A stretch of 55,907 nt of DNA from assembly GCA_964537555.1 (NCBI GenBank), contig CAZIAD010000018.1, positions 1-55,907 on the forward strand, given 5' to 3'. Below are positions 18,042 through 27,192 of the stretch, piece by piece. The stretch comes from CAYRWR01 sp964537555. Its GTDB lineage: Bacteria; Spirochaetota; Brevinematia; Brevinematales; CAYRWR01. Made by a program: the position numbers and the translations under genes. Position 1 is the first letter of the stretch, and each line of letters opens with the position of its first letter. The notes below the pieces were generated by a model, which was not told where the DNA came from, did no database searches, and saw only the letters and a program-made list of their open reading frames with translations.

Positions 18042-18076
18042 AAAGACTCACTGCCTCATGCAGTGAGTCTTTTTTA
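18042..18076 (+). terminator. Rho-independent terminator after OmpA lipoprotein gene
   Basis: A perfect 12 bp stem (AAGACTCACTGC / GCAGTGAGTCTT) with a 5-nt loop is followed by six T, 20 bp after the stop codon of the plus-strand gene. Confidence 0.93.
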
Positions 18077-18095
18077 TATCAAAAATAATAAAAAC

Positions 18096-18121
18096 AGGCC
18101 TCCCTTTATAAAAGGAGGCCT
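18096..18121 (-). terminator. Terminator of the nqr operon (minus strand)
   Basis: AGGCCTCC and GGAGGCCT pair across a partly paired AT-rich centre. Read on the minus strand the hairpin is followed by a T-rich stretch (GTTTTTATT), 20 bp beyond the stop of the last gene of the nqr run. Confidence 0.8.
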
Positions 18122-18141
18122 GAATATTTATGAAGTAAAAC

Positions 18142-18594
18142 TTACAGTTCCAGTATATCTCTCAGGGCAGAGGGCTCCAGCCGGTACGCTGCTCCCTTAC
18201 CTTGCAGGAAATGATGGGCGTTGACCATGTGTATAGACAGATCACTGAAATTGAGCACTTGTTTGGTCTTAAGGTGCTCTACTCTGACATTACGTTTTCT
18301 ATAAATACCGTCTTCCCAGGGACAGGGAAGATAACCACGGGCTTCATCTATTTTTACCAGCCAGGTATCTGCCACATGGACAGGCTCTCCCAGGCCCTTG
18401 AGGCCTTCTTCCAGGAGATGATTCATCTGATCTACTACCTGCTCAAAAGTAATGCCTACTTCTTCCATGAGCTCTTCATCATGGGCAATGATATCTATAA
18501 ATGAGCGCATATCATCACCCAGGAATCCGGTCTGGGTAATGACCCCGGGTTGCATATTTTCCTGAACTTTTTTCAGATCGGGAGATAATTTCAT
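18142..18594 (-). CDS. nqr operon-associated protein of unknown function
   Basis: A 150-residue soluble protein without signal peptide or membrane segment, largely acidic and helical in its first half (HDEELMEEVGITFEQVVDQM) and more beta-like later (VADTWLVKIDEARGYLPCPW). I do not recognise the family. AAGGAG lies 6 nt before the ATG, and the gene starts 12 bp after the nqrF stop, before the operon terminator. It is therefore very likely the last gene of the nqr operon, perhaps an accessory or assembly factor; that is inference from position only. Confidence 0.75.
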   Translation of the reverse strand: MKLSPDLKKVQENMQPGVITQTGFLGDDMRSFIDIIAHDEELMEEVGITFEQVVDQMNHLLEEGLKGLGEPVHVADTWLVKIDEARGYLPCPWEDGIYRKRNVRVEHLKTKQVLNFSDLSIHMVNAHHFLQGKGAAYRLEPSALRDILEL

Positions 18595-18606
18595 GGGGTA
18601 CTCCTT

Positions 18607-19728
18607 TTAAGCAAACTTATCATAAAAGATATTATCTTCTGTGACTTTATTGGATGTCATGACATTGACACAGGCATCTATCATACCGGGTGATCCACAG
18701 AGATAGCCTTCCTTGGTCCTGGAAGTGTCGATCTTAGTCTTAAGGTATTTATCCAGGACATCTGTGATAAGGCCGGTCTCACCTTTCCAGTTGTCTGTCG
18801 CGTCAGGCCGGGACAGGGCAGGGATAAAGTGAAAATTAGGCCATTTCTTTTCCAGCTCCTGCATCTCTTCCACATAAAACAGATCTTTTTTGGACAGCGC
18901 ACCAAAGAAGTACCATGCCTCCCGGTGAGTGATACCATTCTCAAACATATCCAGGAAGATAGACTTTAGAGGAGCCATTCCCGAACCCCCGGCTACGCCT
19001 AATATGATGGCATCAGTATCATGCAGTTTAAATTCCCCAAAGGGAGCGATCAGTTTGACTTTCTGGCCTTCTTTTAGTTGTTCATGCACATAGGTCGTGA
19101 CTATACCTCCCGGGACCAGGCGGATGAGCAGTTCGACTTCATCTGTGGTGCTGGGCACACTCTGTATGGAATAGGCTCGCTGGGTCGGGTCACTGATCTT
19201 ACCGTAAGGAGGGACCTCCAGCTGGGCATATTGCCCCGATTTAAAAGTGATAGAATCCGGTTTGTTCAGCTTAAAGCGGACTTCCCGTATATCATGGGTT
19301 ACCTGCTTTATCCATTTCACGGTAGCCTGATATTCTTTGACATAGAACAGCTCTTCCGGTATCTCTATGGCCAGATTTTCTTTGACCTTGACCTGACAGG
19401 ACAGGCGAATATTATCCTGGATCTCTTCTGGAGACATATAGGGAGTCTCAGTGGGAAAAATGGGGCCGATATCGGTCTTTACTTTTACCTTACAGGCTCC
19501 GCAACTCCCCCGGCCTCCGCAGGCGGAAGGAATAAATATTTCCTGCTCCGAAAGTGTTATGAGAAGAGGAGCTCCCCCTTTGACATCCAGTTCCTTTTGT
19601 CCGTCGTTTATATTGAGCTTCAGAGTACCGTAGTTATTGACGATGCCATCTACCAGGACTATGAGGGTAGCCAGTACTCCCCCTATTCCGGCAATGATAA
19701 GAGCGGATATAATAAAAGAGGTATCCAT
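18607..19728 (-). CDS. nqrF: Na+-translocating NADH:quinone reductase subunit F
   Basis: The 373-residue protein has an N-terminal membrane helix and a 2Fe-2S domain with Cys70, 76, 79 and 111 (ACGGRGSCGAC, LSCQV). A ferredoxin-reductase module follows, with the FAD motif RAYSIQS and the NADH-site GVAGGSGMAPLKSI. The length is close to NqrF but slightly short of the usual 400 or so. NqrF takes electrons from NADH and passes them through FAD and 2Fe-2S to the membrane subunits. The presence of this subunit, rather than RnfB/RnfC, identifies the cluster as NQR. Confidence 0.95.
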   Translation of the reverse strand: MDTSFIISALIIAGIGGVLATLIVLVDGIVNNYGTLKLNINDGQKELDVKGGAPLLITLSEQEIFIPSACGGRGSCGACKVKVKTDIGPIFPTETPYMSPEEIQDNIRLSCQVKVKENLAIEIPEELFYVKEYQATVKWIKQVTHDIREVRFKLNKPDSITFKSGQYAQLEVPPYGKISDPTQRAYSIQSVPSTTDEVELLIRLVPGGIVTTYVHEQLKEGQKVKLIAPFGEFKLHDTDAIILGVAGGSGMAPLKSIFLDMFENGITHREAWYFFGALSKKDLFYVEEMQELEKKWPNFHFIPALSRPDATDNWKGETGLITDVLDKYLKTKIDTSRTKEGYLCGSPGMIDACVNVMTSNKVTEDNIFYDKFA

Positions 19729-19762
19729 TAAGAGTCTCCTGTCTATGAAATAAAAAATAAAT

Positions 19763-20359
19763 CTACTGTACTTTTAGCATCCCGGAAAATCCCATGAAAG
19801 CCATAGCCATAAAACCAATGATGATCAGAGTGACACCCACTCCCTTGAGGGCTGCCGGCACCGGAGCTTTATCGACCTTTTTACGTATAGCAGCCAGGGC
19901 CACTATAGCCAGCCACCAGCCTATGCCTGATCCCAGTCCAAATACCAGGGACTGTATAAAGCTGTAATTACGGATCTGCATAAAGAGGGCTACTCCCAGA
20001 ATTGCACAGTTGACGGTGATAAGAGGCAGGAAGATACCCAGGTTAATATAGAGGCTGGTCGACACCCGGTCTATGATCATCTCCAATACCTGCACTACGG
20101 CAGCTATCAGGATGATAAATACGATATAACGCAGATACTCCAGGTGATAGGGTACCAGGATGTGATGGTATATGGGATGAGCCACCGCCATGGTAATGGT
20201 CATTACAAAAGTGACAGCCAGGCCCAATCCACTGGATGACTTCAGGTCTTTGGAGATAGAAATAAAGGAACAGAGTCCCAGGAAATTGGCCAGGACTACA
20301 TTGGAAGTGAAAATAGCTGCAAAAAATAATACTAATGGACTGATCTCTGGTATGATCAT
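19763..20359 (-). CDS. nqrE: Na+-NQR subunit E
   Basis: A 198-residue membrane protein of six helices with the NqrE/RnfA pattern: AAIFTSNVVLANFLGLCSF near the start and LPLITVNCAILGVALF in the middle. The Cys residues in these two inverted half-motifs hold the membrane iron site in NQR. It overlaps nqrD by 4 bp and is followed by nqrF after 34 bp. Confidence 0.95.
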   Translation of the reverse strand: MIIPEISPLVLFFAAIFTSNVVLANFLGLCSFISISKDLKSSSGLGLAVTFVMTITMAVAHPIYHHILVPYHLEYLRYIVFIILIAAVVQVLEMIIDRVSTSLYINLGIFLPLITVNCAILGVALFMQIRNYSFIQSLVFGLGSGIGWWLAIVALAAIRKKVDKAPVPAALKGVGVTLIIIGFMAMAFMGFSGMLKVQ

Positions 20360-20961
20360 GACTTGGCCTCCTGTTTTAGCATCCTACCCCTGATGATCCA
20401 GATCAGTATAGCCAGCATAAAGAATCCGCTGGGTGCCATGATCATGATGGTCATTGGGATAAATCCCTGGGGCATGACAGCTGCGCCCATAATAGTACCA
20501 AAACCCAGTAGTTCCCTGAATACTGCGATCACCACCAGTACTGACATATATCCCAGTCCGGAAGTCAATCCGTCCCAGAAAGAGATCAGCGGAGGGTTGG
20601 ACTGGGCAAAAGCTTCTGCCCGCCCCATGATGATACAGTTGGTGATCACCAGGCCTACATAAGGCCCCAGAGCCTTGGAGATGACCGGGAACTGTGCCTT
20701 AAGTATGATATCCACTATAATTACAAAGAAGGCGATGACCAGGGTCTGTACGATCATACGCACCTTACGGGGAATGAGATTCTTGATTATGGAAATAGTA
20801 AAGTTTGACAGGGCAGTCACACCCACCACTGCTGCAGTCATGATAAGGGTGTTTTCCACTTTATTGGTCACAGCCAGCGTCGAACAAATCCCCAGCACCT
20901 GTATAAAGACCGGGTTATTATCCCAGAGATTCTCTCTTAAAACGTCCTTCCATTTACTCAT
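20356..20961 (-). CDS. nqrD: Na+-NQR subunit D
   Basis: A 201-residue membrane protein of six helices. Typical NqrD features are the N-terminal NPVFIQVLGICSTLAVTN and LVITNCIIMGRAEAFA, each with one conserved Cys that contributes to the iron centre shared with NqrE. It overlaps nqrC by 8 bp and nqrE by 4 bp. Confidence 0.95.
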   Translation of the reverse strand: MSKWKDVLRENLWDNNPVFIQVLGICSTLAVTNKVENTLIMTAAVVGVTALSNFTISIIKNLIPRKVRMIVQTLVIAFFVIIVDIILKAQFPVISKALGPYVGLVITNCIIMGRAEAFAQSNPPLISFWDGLTSGLGYMSVLVVIAVFRELLGFGTIMGAAVMPQGFIPMTIMIMAPSGFFMLAILIWIIRGRMLKQEAKS

Positions 20962-21619
20962 TGGCGAGCTCCCCGATCAGGTCTGCCAGCACAGGCAGGC
21001 TTTTATTTACTGCTTTATCGACGCCTGCTGAGGTAAGACTGGCTCCACTGATCCCATCCACTTCAGCATTGTTTTTATTACTGTCTCCCAGGCGGTCTGT
21101 CCGGCCGGGTTTGACGCTTATCTTACGTATCACATTGCCTTCAGCATTGGTCTGTATCATATTTTCACCGGCCCACTGATCCAGGAACCAGGATTCGGTA
21201 ATACGGCCACCCAGGCCGGGTGTCTCATTCTGATCAATGAAGGATAGTCCCACTGTTCTGGTAACGCTGGAATCTACGCATATTACCCCTGTGATACTGC
21301 CCCACAGAGCATCTCCTGTAAATACAAATGCATATTTTTTATCAGAACCCGTTCCCCATGAGTAGATAGTCACATTAGTATAGCGCTCATTGGTAATATT
21401 CAGGGCAGTGATGTCTGCTTTATAGATCTCATAAGCCTGGTCACCATTGGTGTAATCCACCTGCATGGCATCCAAAATGGCTGTGATCTGGAACAGCTCC
21501 TGATTTTTCTTTACCTGATCCTCGGTCATATTATTGGCATAAGCCAGTATAAACACAAATATAAAAGTAATAATAAAGGTAAATAACACCGTATACAGTT
21601 TTGTCTCTTTAAACTTCAT
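20954..21619 (-). CDS. nqrC: Na+-NQR subunit C, flavin carrier
   Basis: A 221-residue protein with one N-terminal membrane helix and a periplasmic FMN-binding domain. The flavinylation motif is present as DGISGASLTS near residue 195, with FMN expected on the Thr as in other NqrC proteins. Attachment requires an ApbE flavin transferase, not encoded in this window. It overlaps nqrD by 8 bp and follows nqrB after one base. Confidence 0.94.
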   Translation of the reverse strand: MKFKETKLYTVLFTFIITFIFVFILAYANNMTEDQVKKNQELFQITAILDAMQVDYTNGDQAYEIYKADITALNITNERYTNVTIYSWGTGSDKKYAFVFTGDALWGSITGVICVDSSVTRTVGLSFIDQNETPGLGGRITESWFLDQWAGENMIQTNAEGNVIRKISVKPGRTDRLGDSNKNNAEVDGISGASLTSAGVDKAVNKSLPVLADLIGELANE

Positions 21620-21620
21620 A

Positions 21621-22547
21621 TCATGCCTTCTTAGTCTTTACTTTGGAAAACAGGTCATCGAGGAGGGGCGCAAAAGTATTCCCGATCAGCACCGCAAAAC
21701 TGGTACCTTCAGGGAATAGCGAGAAGGTGCGGATAATTACAGCGGAAAACCCTATCAATATACCATATATCCAGCGGGCACTCTCATTCTTAGGGCCTGA
21801 CACAGGATCGGTGACCATAAATACCGTTACAAACAGAAAACTGCCGGATAACAAAGCCGGTATCGTATCCAGAGCCTGGGGTACACCAAAAAACTGAAGA
21901 GCAAATGTCAAAGCTGCTCCCGATAATAAAGTGGAGACCATTAATCTCCAGTTGGCGGTATTGGTCCAGATCAGGTACACGGCTGCCAGGAAGATCAGAA
22001 TGATCATCCCCTCACCCATAGAGCCGCTGCGCCAACCCAGAAGCAGTTCAAATATATCTACATTAGTCCCGGCTCGCAGCATTCCCAGAGGTGTGGCTGT
22101 GGACACGGCATCTGCCTTTTGAAAAAGCTGAGATATATTCCATCCACTCAGAGGGGCTACCCAGGCCTGAGTCATAATATTGGGGAAAGCGATATAAATA
22201 AAGAGACGGCCGGTAATGGCGGGATTAAACACATTTCTGCCAAAACCCCCGAAGACCGCTTTTCCAAATATCAGGGCAAAGACGATCCCGATGGCTGCTA
22301 CCCACCAGGGAGTAAGTGGAGGCAAAGAGAGAATAAACAACAGACAGGTGACCCACATGGCTTCAGTGACTTTTTTATTGCTTCTTTTCTCCATGATGTA
22401 TTCAGCCAGAAAGCCAAATACAAAAACAATAAGTGATAGCCATAGCAGGTGAAACCCGTACAATACCAGGGCAAATACCCATAGCGGTATGAGAGTCCCT
22501 ATCACCTTTCTCATCATAGGCTGCTTCTGAATGATATCCTGATACAC
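21621..22547 (-). CDS. nqrB: Na+-NQR subunit B (short form)
   Basis: A 308-residue membrane protein with about eight to ten helices. It contains GRNVFNPAITGRLFIYIAFP and STATPLGML, where the Thr before Pro is the expected FMN attachment site. NqrB is usually about 400 residues, so this copy is short and in size resembles RnfD, lacking the N-terminal extension. It is the first gene of the operon; no nqrA precedes it. A sigma-70-like promoter lies about 50 bp upstream. Confidence 0.88.
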   Translation of the reverse strand: MYQDIIQKQPMMRKVIGTLIPLWVFALVLYGFHLLWLSLIVFVFGFLAEYIMEKRSNKKVTEAMWVTCLLFILSLPPLTPWWVAAIGIVFALIFGKAVFGGFGRNVFNPAITGRLFIYIAFPNIMTQAWVAPLSGWNISQLFQKADAVSTATPLGMLRAGTNVDIFELLLGWRSGSMGEGMIILIFLAAVYLIWTNTANWRLMVSTLLSGAALTFALQFFGVPQALDTIPALLSGSFLFVTVFMVTDPVSGPKNESARWIYGILIGFSAVIIRTFSLFPEGTSFAVLIGNTFAPLLDDLFSKVKTKKA

Positions 22548-22594
22548 GCTTACCTCTTTATTCCGGTGGAATAGTCTTTTATAAGACCAGACTT

Positions 22595-22624
22595 ATTATA
22601 CTTTCCCTCAGGAACTTTCGTCAA
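22595..22624 (-). promoter_or_regulatory. Promoter of the nqr operon
   Basis: On the minus strand TTGACG and TATAAT are separated by 18 bp, with the -10 element about 48 bp before the nqrB start codon. Confidence 0.65.
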
Positions 22625-22702
22625 GTTCTTTGCGAATAAATTCACATGAACATACTAGGATTTCAATATAGCTCACAAATTGGTTTATACAGCTGCACAG
22701 GT

Positions 22703-23101
22703 CTATTTATTTAAAAAGTCTTTATACTTCTGGTCTGCAATCAGCAAGTGATGATCAAACCACTCTTTTAAGAAAATAAATATTTCTTTACTAAGATTGT
22801 TTTTATTCTCTGAATGCTCTTTTAAAAATAATATCACTTTTGCGATAAAATGATCATGTTCATGTTTATGTTCCGAATAGTAGGGATAATTATTCTTCTT
22901 TAAGAGGCTTTCTTCAGTCTGAAAATGCTCCCGGGTAAACAAGACCAGATCCCTTAACACAGGGACCACTTTCTGAAGATCCGGATCTTCTATGATAGAG
23001 CACAGTGAGTTTATCACTTCCAGTAATTTTCTGTGCTGGACATCAATAGCCTCAATTCCCACTGAATATCCGCTATTCCATTTGAGCTCAGTACATTCCA
23101 T
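22703..23101 (-). CDS. Bacteriohemerythrin
   Basis: A 132-residue single-domain hemerythrin. All likely diiron ligands are visible: His23 (DVQHRKLL), His59 and Glu63 (REHFQTEE), His78 and His82 (SEHKHEHDHF), His118 and Asp123 (WFDHHLLIAD). Such proteins bind oxygen reversibly and serve in oxygen sensing, storage or protection, often in microaerophiles. It lies upstream of nqrB on the same strand but is separated by 155 bp holding the nqr promoter. Confidence 0.93.
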   Translation of the reverse strand: MECTELKWNSGYSVGIEAIDVQHRKLLEVINSLCSIIEDPDLQKVVPVLRDLVLFTREHFQTEESLLKKNNYPYYSEHKHEHDHFIAKVILFLKEHSENKNNLSKEIFIFLKEWFDHHLLIADQKYKDFLNK

Positions 23102-23251
23102 GATACATCACACTCCTGTTCAGGATATCCTGCCCCCCCATACTGAGGCTATCACATTATATAATTATTTTACTATGAGTCAAGGATATATTGCTTACAC
23201 CTAACCATACTATAAAAGCTTTTGTATAATACCTGGCACCCGCACAAAAAA

Positions 23252-23277
23252 AACACCCCCAGTTAAATGGGGGTGTA
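23252..23277 (-). terminator. Terminator downstream of ferredoxin gene
   Basis: ACACCCCC and GGGGGTGT form an 8 bp GC-rich stem with an 8-nt loop. On the minus strand it is followed by a run of eight T, 17 bp beyond the ferredoxin stop. Confidence 0.93.
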
Positions 23278-23293
23278 GATTTCTCATACCAGC

Positions 23294-23464
23294 TTAGGAA
23301 GGGTCAATGGCACCTGCAGGGCAGACATCGTAGCATACACCACAATCTGTGCACAGATCTGCATCTATAACGCGTGCATCATCACTTTCGCTAATAGCAT
23401 TTACCGGACATTCAGGCTCACATACACCACAATTGGTGCATCCATCATTAATTGTATAAGACAT
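23294..23464 (-). CDS. 2[4Fe-4S] ferredoxin
   Basis: A 56-residue protein read directly from the sequence. It has two CxxCxxCxxxCP motifs: CTNCGVCEPECP at residues 9-20 and CTDCGVCYDVCP at 38-49. It is therefore a clostridial-type ferredoxin carrying two 4Fe-4S clusters and acting as a low-potential electron carrier in the cytoplasm. GAGGAGG lies 6 nt before the ATG, and the gene has its own promoter and terminator, so it is monocistronic. Confidence 0.95.
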   Translation of the reverse strand: MSYTINDGCTNCGVCEPECPVNAISESDDARVIDADLCTDCGVCYDVCPAGAIDPS

Positions 23465-23492
23465 CTAATGCCTCCTCAGAAATATTGGCTAT

Positions 23493-23521
23493 ATTTTATC
23501 AGATTTTTTTTTATAGGTCAA
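23493..23521 (-). promoter_or_regulatory. Ferredoxin promoter
   Basis: TTGACC and TAAAAT on the minus strand are separated by 17 bp, with an A-rich spacer. The -10 element is about 29 bp before the ferredoxin ATG. Confidence 0.75.
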
Positions 23522-23603
23522 GATTCATCACATTCAGGCCGTCATATCTCTATAACCTGCAAATAAATATGTTACAAGGTGCTAACTTTATTTACAATTT
23601 TGC

Positions 23604-25715
23604 CTATTTTTGGACAAGAGACCGGATAGTATCCATCAGTCTTTTCATGGTGAAGGGTTTTTCAATAAATTTAAAAGCAGGGTCCTTCGACAGATGTTGA
23701 TTAAATCGGTCAGAATAGCCGCTCATGATAATAAAAGGAGTCTTGGTATCGCATTCCCTGATCTTTTTGTAAAGGTCTTCGCCGTTTAAGCTATCCGGTA
23801 ATGAAAAGTCACTGATGATCAACTGGTATTCAGACCCAGGATCCTCCAGACTCTGCCAATAATTCCAGGCTTCTACCGCACTCGGAAAAGTCCGTACTTT
23901 AAAATGATGAATATCCAGGGTATCTCTGATGAACTCCAGTATATCTGCTTCATCTTCTACCAGTATAATCGATTGAGACTGGCCATCCACTTCACCCCTC
24001 CTGTTGCGCCTGGATACACCATCCCGGGTCCGCTCAAAACCCGGAATATATATATCAAAACGGGTACCTTTTCCCTGCCTGGATGTACATTCAATATAAC
24101 CATTCATGCCTTTTATAATACTAAATGTTATGGCCAGGCCCAGTCCGCTGCCCAGTTCCTTAGTTGTAAAATAGGGGTCATAGATCTTATCTAAAATACC
24201 GGGATCTATACCCTGGCCCTCATCTTCTACACTGATATGCACATACTTTCCTGATTTTAATATACTGTGATTCTCCAGGATCCGGTTATGGGCCTCCAGC
24301 CTGATCCTTCCCCCTCCAGGCATAGCCTGCACAGCGTTGATCACCAGATTGTTGACTACCTGGGAAATACTGCCTATCTCATTCCTGACAAACCATAGTT
24401 CAGAATCAATATCGAACATCAAATCTATATCAGCTCCAATAATGCTGAAACGGGCCGCATCTGTCAATACCTCCCTGATGTCTGAGATATCGGTAGCTGG
24501 CCTGGAATGCCTGGTAAAAGCGATAAGCTGCCGGGTCAGATCTGAGGCATGGCTTACTGCATTTACTATATTTTCAATATATCTATCCTGATCCCACTCC
24601 GGCCGGCTCTTTAGTTTGAGGAGCTCTGTATTTCCCAGGATGGAAGCCAGTATATTATTGTAGTCATGCCCCAGGCCGCTGGCCAGTAACTGCAGGACTT
24701 CCATCTTGGATGCCTTGACCAGTTCAGATTCCACTTGTTTATGATGGGTCATATCTATGAGAAAATAGAGAAATTTCTTTTCCACTATCTTGATGTGATA
24801 TTCGATCCACAGGGTATTTCCCTGCTTATTTCTGGTAGGAAACACCCGGGGCCTTACTGTTGTACCTGCCTCCAGATTGCTGATCACTTCTTCCCAGGTC
24901 TGTATTATTTCCTGTTTTAACTGAGGATTATCCGCTATCAGATCAAAGGCACTGTTCAGGTCAGGCATGTCTTTCAGGGTATAACCCAGGAGATCTATAA
25001 ATCTCGTGTTTATAAATTCGATCTTCCCCTGCTTATCTACTATCATGATGGGTAATGGAGAATAACGAAGCAGGCTATCCATCCAGTTGGACTTTGACAA
25101 AAAGGCCCGCCTGTCTTTTTCAAAATAAGCAATAATAAAACCAAAGGCCAGCATCAGAGTAAATATACTGTCCACCAGATAGGCAATAGGTGCAAATCCC
25201 GGCGAATCATAGAAAAAGGGATACTGCAGCTTATGCAGGCCATACAGAATGAGACTGATGCCCAGTGCCCACTGTAAAAAGCCCTGAATATCCCTGGATC
25301 GGAAAACAGCATAGGCAGTAATAAAAAATACCAAAGCAGAATAAAAGAAAGAGGGGATCAATAAAGATAAGCGCGGGAGCTGAAGGGAATTGGCAATAAA
25401 CCCCCAGGCTATTACTAATACACTCATGACCACAATATGCCAGGGTGAACGCCGGCCCAGCCATTGAAAGGTCCCATACATAAAGAAGACCATGCTATAC
25501 AATGAGAATAGCTGCAGGCCAATCATCAGTAGCATACTTTGTCCATACGACAATATCAATAATCTGAACAGAAAACGCAGCATGACCAGTATCCAGGAAA
25601 TAAACCAGTAAAGAAAATGCTTGGCAGGATACTTTAGATAAAGATACAGATATACCAGGACAACCAGTATTGAAGTCGCAATCGAAGATAAAACCGCAGG
25701 AAGTAACCAGTCCAA
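23604..25715 (-). CDS. Hybrid sensor histidine kinase with receiver domain
   Basis: The 703-residue protein has about eight membrane helices (1-205) and a PAS domain (about 215-330: SPLPIMIVDKQGKIEFINTR). An NtrB-like histidine kinase core follows, with the phospho-acceptor in SGLGHDYNNIL, N box NLVINAVQAMPGGG and G boxes DEGQGID and GSGLGLAI. A C-terminal receiver begins at ILVEDEADILEF, with the phospho-Asp in LIISDFSLPDS and the Lys in IEKPF. The membrane part resembles sensors that detect membrane or redox state. Partners are unknown; no separate response regulator lies next to it. Confidence 0.92.
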   Translation of the reverse strand: MDWLLPAVLSSIATSILVVLVYLYLYLKYPAKHFLYWFISWILVMLRFLFRLLILSYGQSMLLMIGLQLFSLYSMVFFMYGTFQWLGRRSPWHIVVMSVLVIAWGFIANSLQLPRLSLLIPSFFYSALVFFITAYAVFRSRDIQGFLQWALGISLILYGLHKLQYPFFYDSPGFAPIAYLVDSIFTLMLAFGFIIAYFEKDRRAFLSKSNWMDSLLRYSPLPIMIVDKQGKIEFINTRFIDLLGYTLKDMPDLNSAFDLIADNPQLKQEIIQTWEEVISNLEAGTTVRPRVFPTRNKQGNTLWIEYHIKIVEKKFLYFLIDMTHHKQVESELVKASKMEVLQLLASGLGHDYNNILASILGNTELLKLKSRPEWDQDRYIENIVNAVSHASDLTRQLIAFTRHSRPATDISDIREVLTDAARFSIIGADIDLMFDIDSELWFVRNEIGSISQVVNNLVINAVQAMPGGGRIRLEAHNRILENHSILKSGKYVHISVEDEGQGIDPGILDKIYDPYFTTKELGSGLGLAITFSIIKGMNGYIECTSRQGKGTRFDIYIPGFERTRDGVSRRNRRGEVDGQSQSIILVEDEADILEFIRDTLDIHHFKVRTFPSAVEAWNYWQSLEDPGSEYQLIISDFSLPDSLNGEDLYKKIRECDTKTPFIIMSGYSDRFNQHLSKDPAFKFIEKPFTMKRLMDTIRSLVQK

Positions 25716-25859
25716 AATTTTTTCCTTAATGTTTCTAAAAGTTTCTTAATTATATAAGCATCCTGGGCGGCGTCAAGTAATTCTGAGGCTAAATATTTCC
25801 ATTAATTGGCAAGACGGCCTAAAGAGTTTATAATCATATATCAATAAAAGGAGTACCTG

Positions 25860-27191
25860 ATGAATAGCAGCCCCATCAGTATTGACATGCTGAATAAATA
25901 CAGAAAACATATACAGGATAATCCCCAGTTTAAGGCCGGTATCAATGCAGTAATCAATAATGGTACCAATGGCGCCGCCCTGAACTATCAGTCCCCTATA
26001 CAGATGCATTATACTTTTTCACTGGAGCTGGATACCGGTAAAGTCACCGCTCAGAAAAGCAGCGGGCGTTGCTGGATTTTCGCAGGTCTAAATATTCTGC
26101 GCCAGGCTATGTCTGAAAAATACAACCTGGAAAATTTTGAACTCTCCCAGAATTACCCCATGTTTTGGGATAAGCTGGAAAAATCCAACTACTTCCTGGA
26201 ATCAATACTGGATACTCTGGAGGAGACTACCGACAGCCGTATTGTCATGTGGCTCCTCAGGTCACCTGTACAGGACGGTGGCCAGTGGGATATGTTTGCT
26301 AACCTCATAGAAAAGTACGGGGTAGTCCCCAAGTATGCTATGCCCGAGACTTTTCACAGCAGTAATTCATCCCAGATGAACCGACTCATCACTACTAAAC
26401 TCAGAGAGCAGGCCAGTGTACTCAGGGATGCTCATACTCAGGGCAAGAAAAGGCCTGCTCTGATCAAAATGAAAGAGGAAATGCTGCAGGACATCTACCG
26501 TATTCTGGTGCACTGCCTGGGTGAGCCCCCTCTGGCTTTTGACTTCCAGATTCGGGATAAAGATAAAAAATTCATTGAAAAAAATGAGATAAGCCCCGTA
26601 GAATTCTACCAGGAATTTGTGGGACTCAATATCAGAGATTATGTTTCTATTATCAATGCCCCTACTCCTGACAAACCTTTTAACAGGATGTATACCGTGC
26701 AGTATCTGGGGAATATCACTGGCCAGAAGGTACGTTATCTTAACCTGGACATAGAGGCTTTAAAAGCACTGACCCTGACTCAACTCAGGGATAACAAACC
26801 GGTCTGGTTTGGCTGTGACATGGGGCCTCAGATAGATCGTAAATCCGGTATCATGGATATGGAACTCTATGATTATGAATCAAGCCTGTCCACGCCCTTC
26901 CAGATGAATAAAGCGCAGAGACTGGAATATGGGGAATCTTTGCTTACCCATGCTATGGTGTTCACCGGGGTACACCTCCGGGATGGCAAGCCGGTCAAGT
27001 GGAAAGTGGAGAACAGTTGGGGAGAAGACTCCGGAAATAAAGGATATTACATAATGAGTGATTCCTGGTTTGATGAATTTAATTACCAGGTAGTCATCCA
27101 TAAAAAATACCTGGATAAAAAGCTTTTGGCCATCCTGGATCAGGAAGCTATAGAACTGGCACCCTGGGATCCTATGGGGAGCCTGGCTTAA
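25860..27191 (+). CDS. pepC: C1-family aminopeptidase C (bleomycin hydrolase type)
   Basis: The 443-residue protein matches peptidase C1B. The catalytic Cys71 lies in KSSGRCWIFAGLN, His364 in LLTHAMVFTGVH and Asn385 in VENSWGE. Family length is about 440-455. These cytosolic hexameric aminopeptidases remove N-terminal residues from peptides. AAGGAG lies 6 nt before the ATG. It is followed one base later by a GNAT gene and probably shares a transcript with the next three genes. Confidence 0.94.
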   Translation: MNSSPISIDMLNKYRKHIQDNPQFKAGINAVINNGTNGAALNYQSPIQMHYTFSLELDTGKVTAQKSSGRCWIFAGLNILRQAMSEKYNLENFELSQNYPMFWDKLEKSNYFLESILDTLEETTDSRIVMWLLRSPVQDGGQWDMFANLIEKYGVVPKYAMPETFHSSNSSQMNRLITTKLREQASVLRDAHTQGKKRPALIKMKEEMLQDIYRILVHCLGEPPLAFDFQIRDKDKKFIEKNEISPVEFYQEFVGLNIRDYVSIINAPTPDKPFNRMYTVQYLGNITGQKVRYLNLDIEALKALTLTQLRDNKPVWFGCDMGPQIDRKSGIMDMELYDYESSLSTPFQMNKAQRLEYGESLLTHAMVFTGVHLRDGKPVKWKVENSWGEDSGNKGYYIMSDSWFDEFNYQVVIHKKYLDKKLLAILDQEAIELAPWDPMGSLA

Positions 27192-27192
27192 T

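Noticed and set aside
19078..19731. A 217-residue open frame on the plus strand
   Set aside because: It is fully antisense to nqrF, which has clear motifs; the frame has no recognisable protein features.
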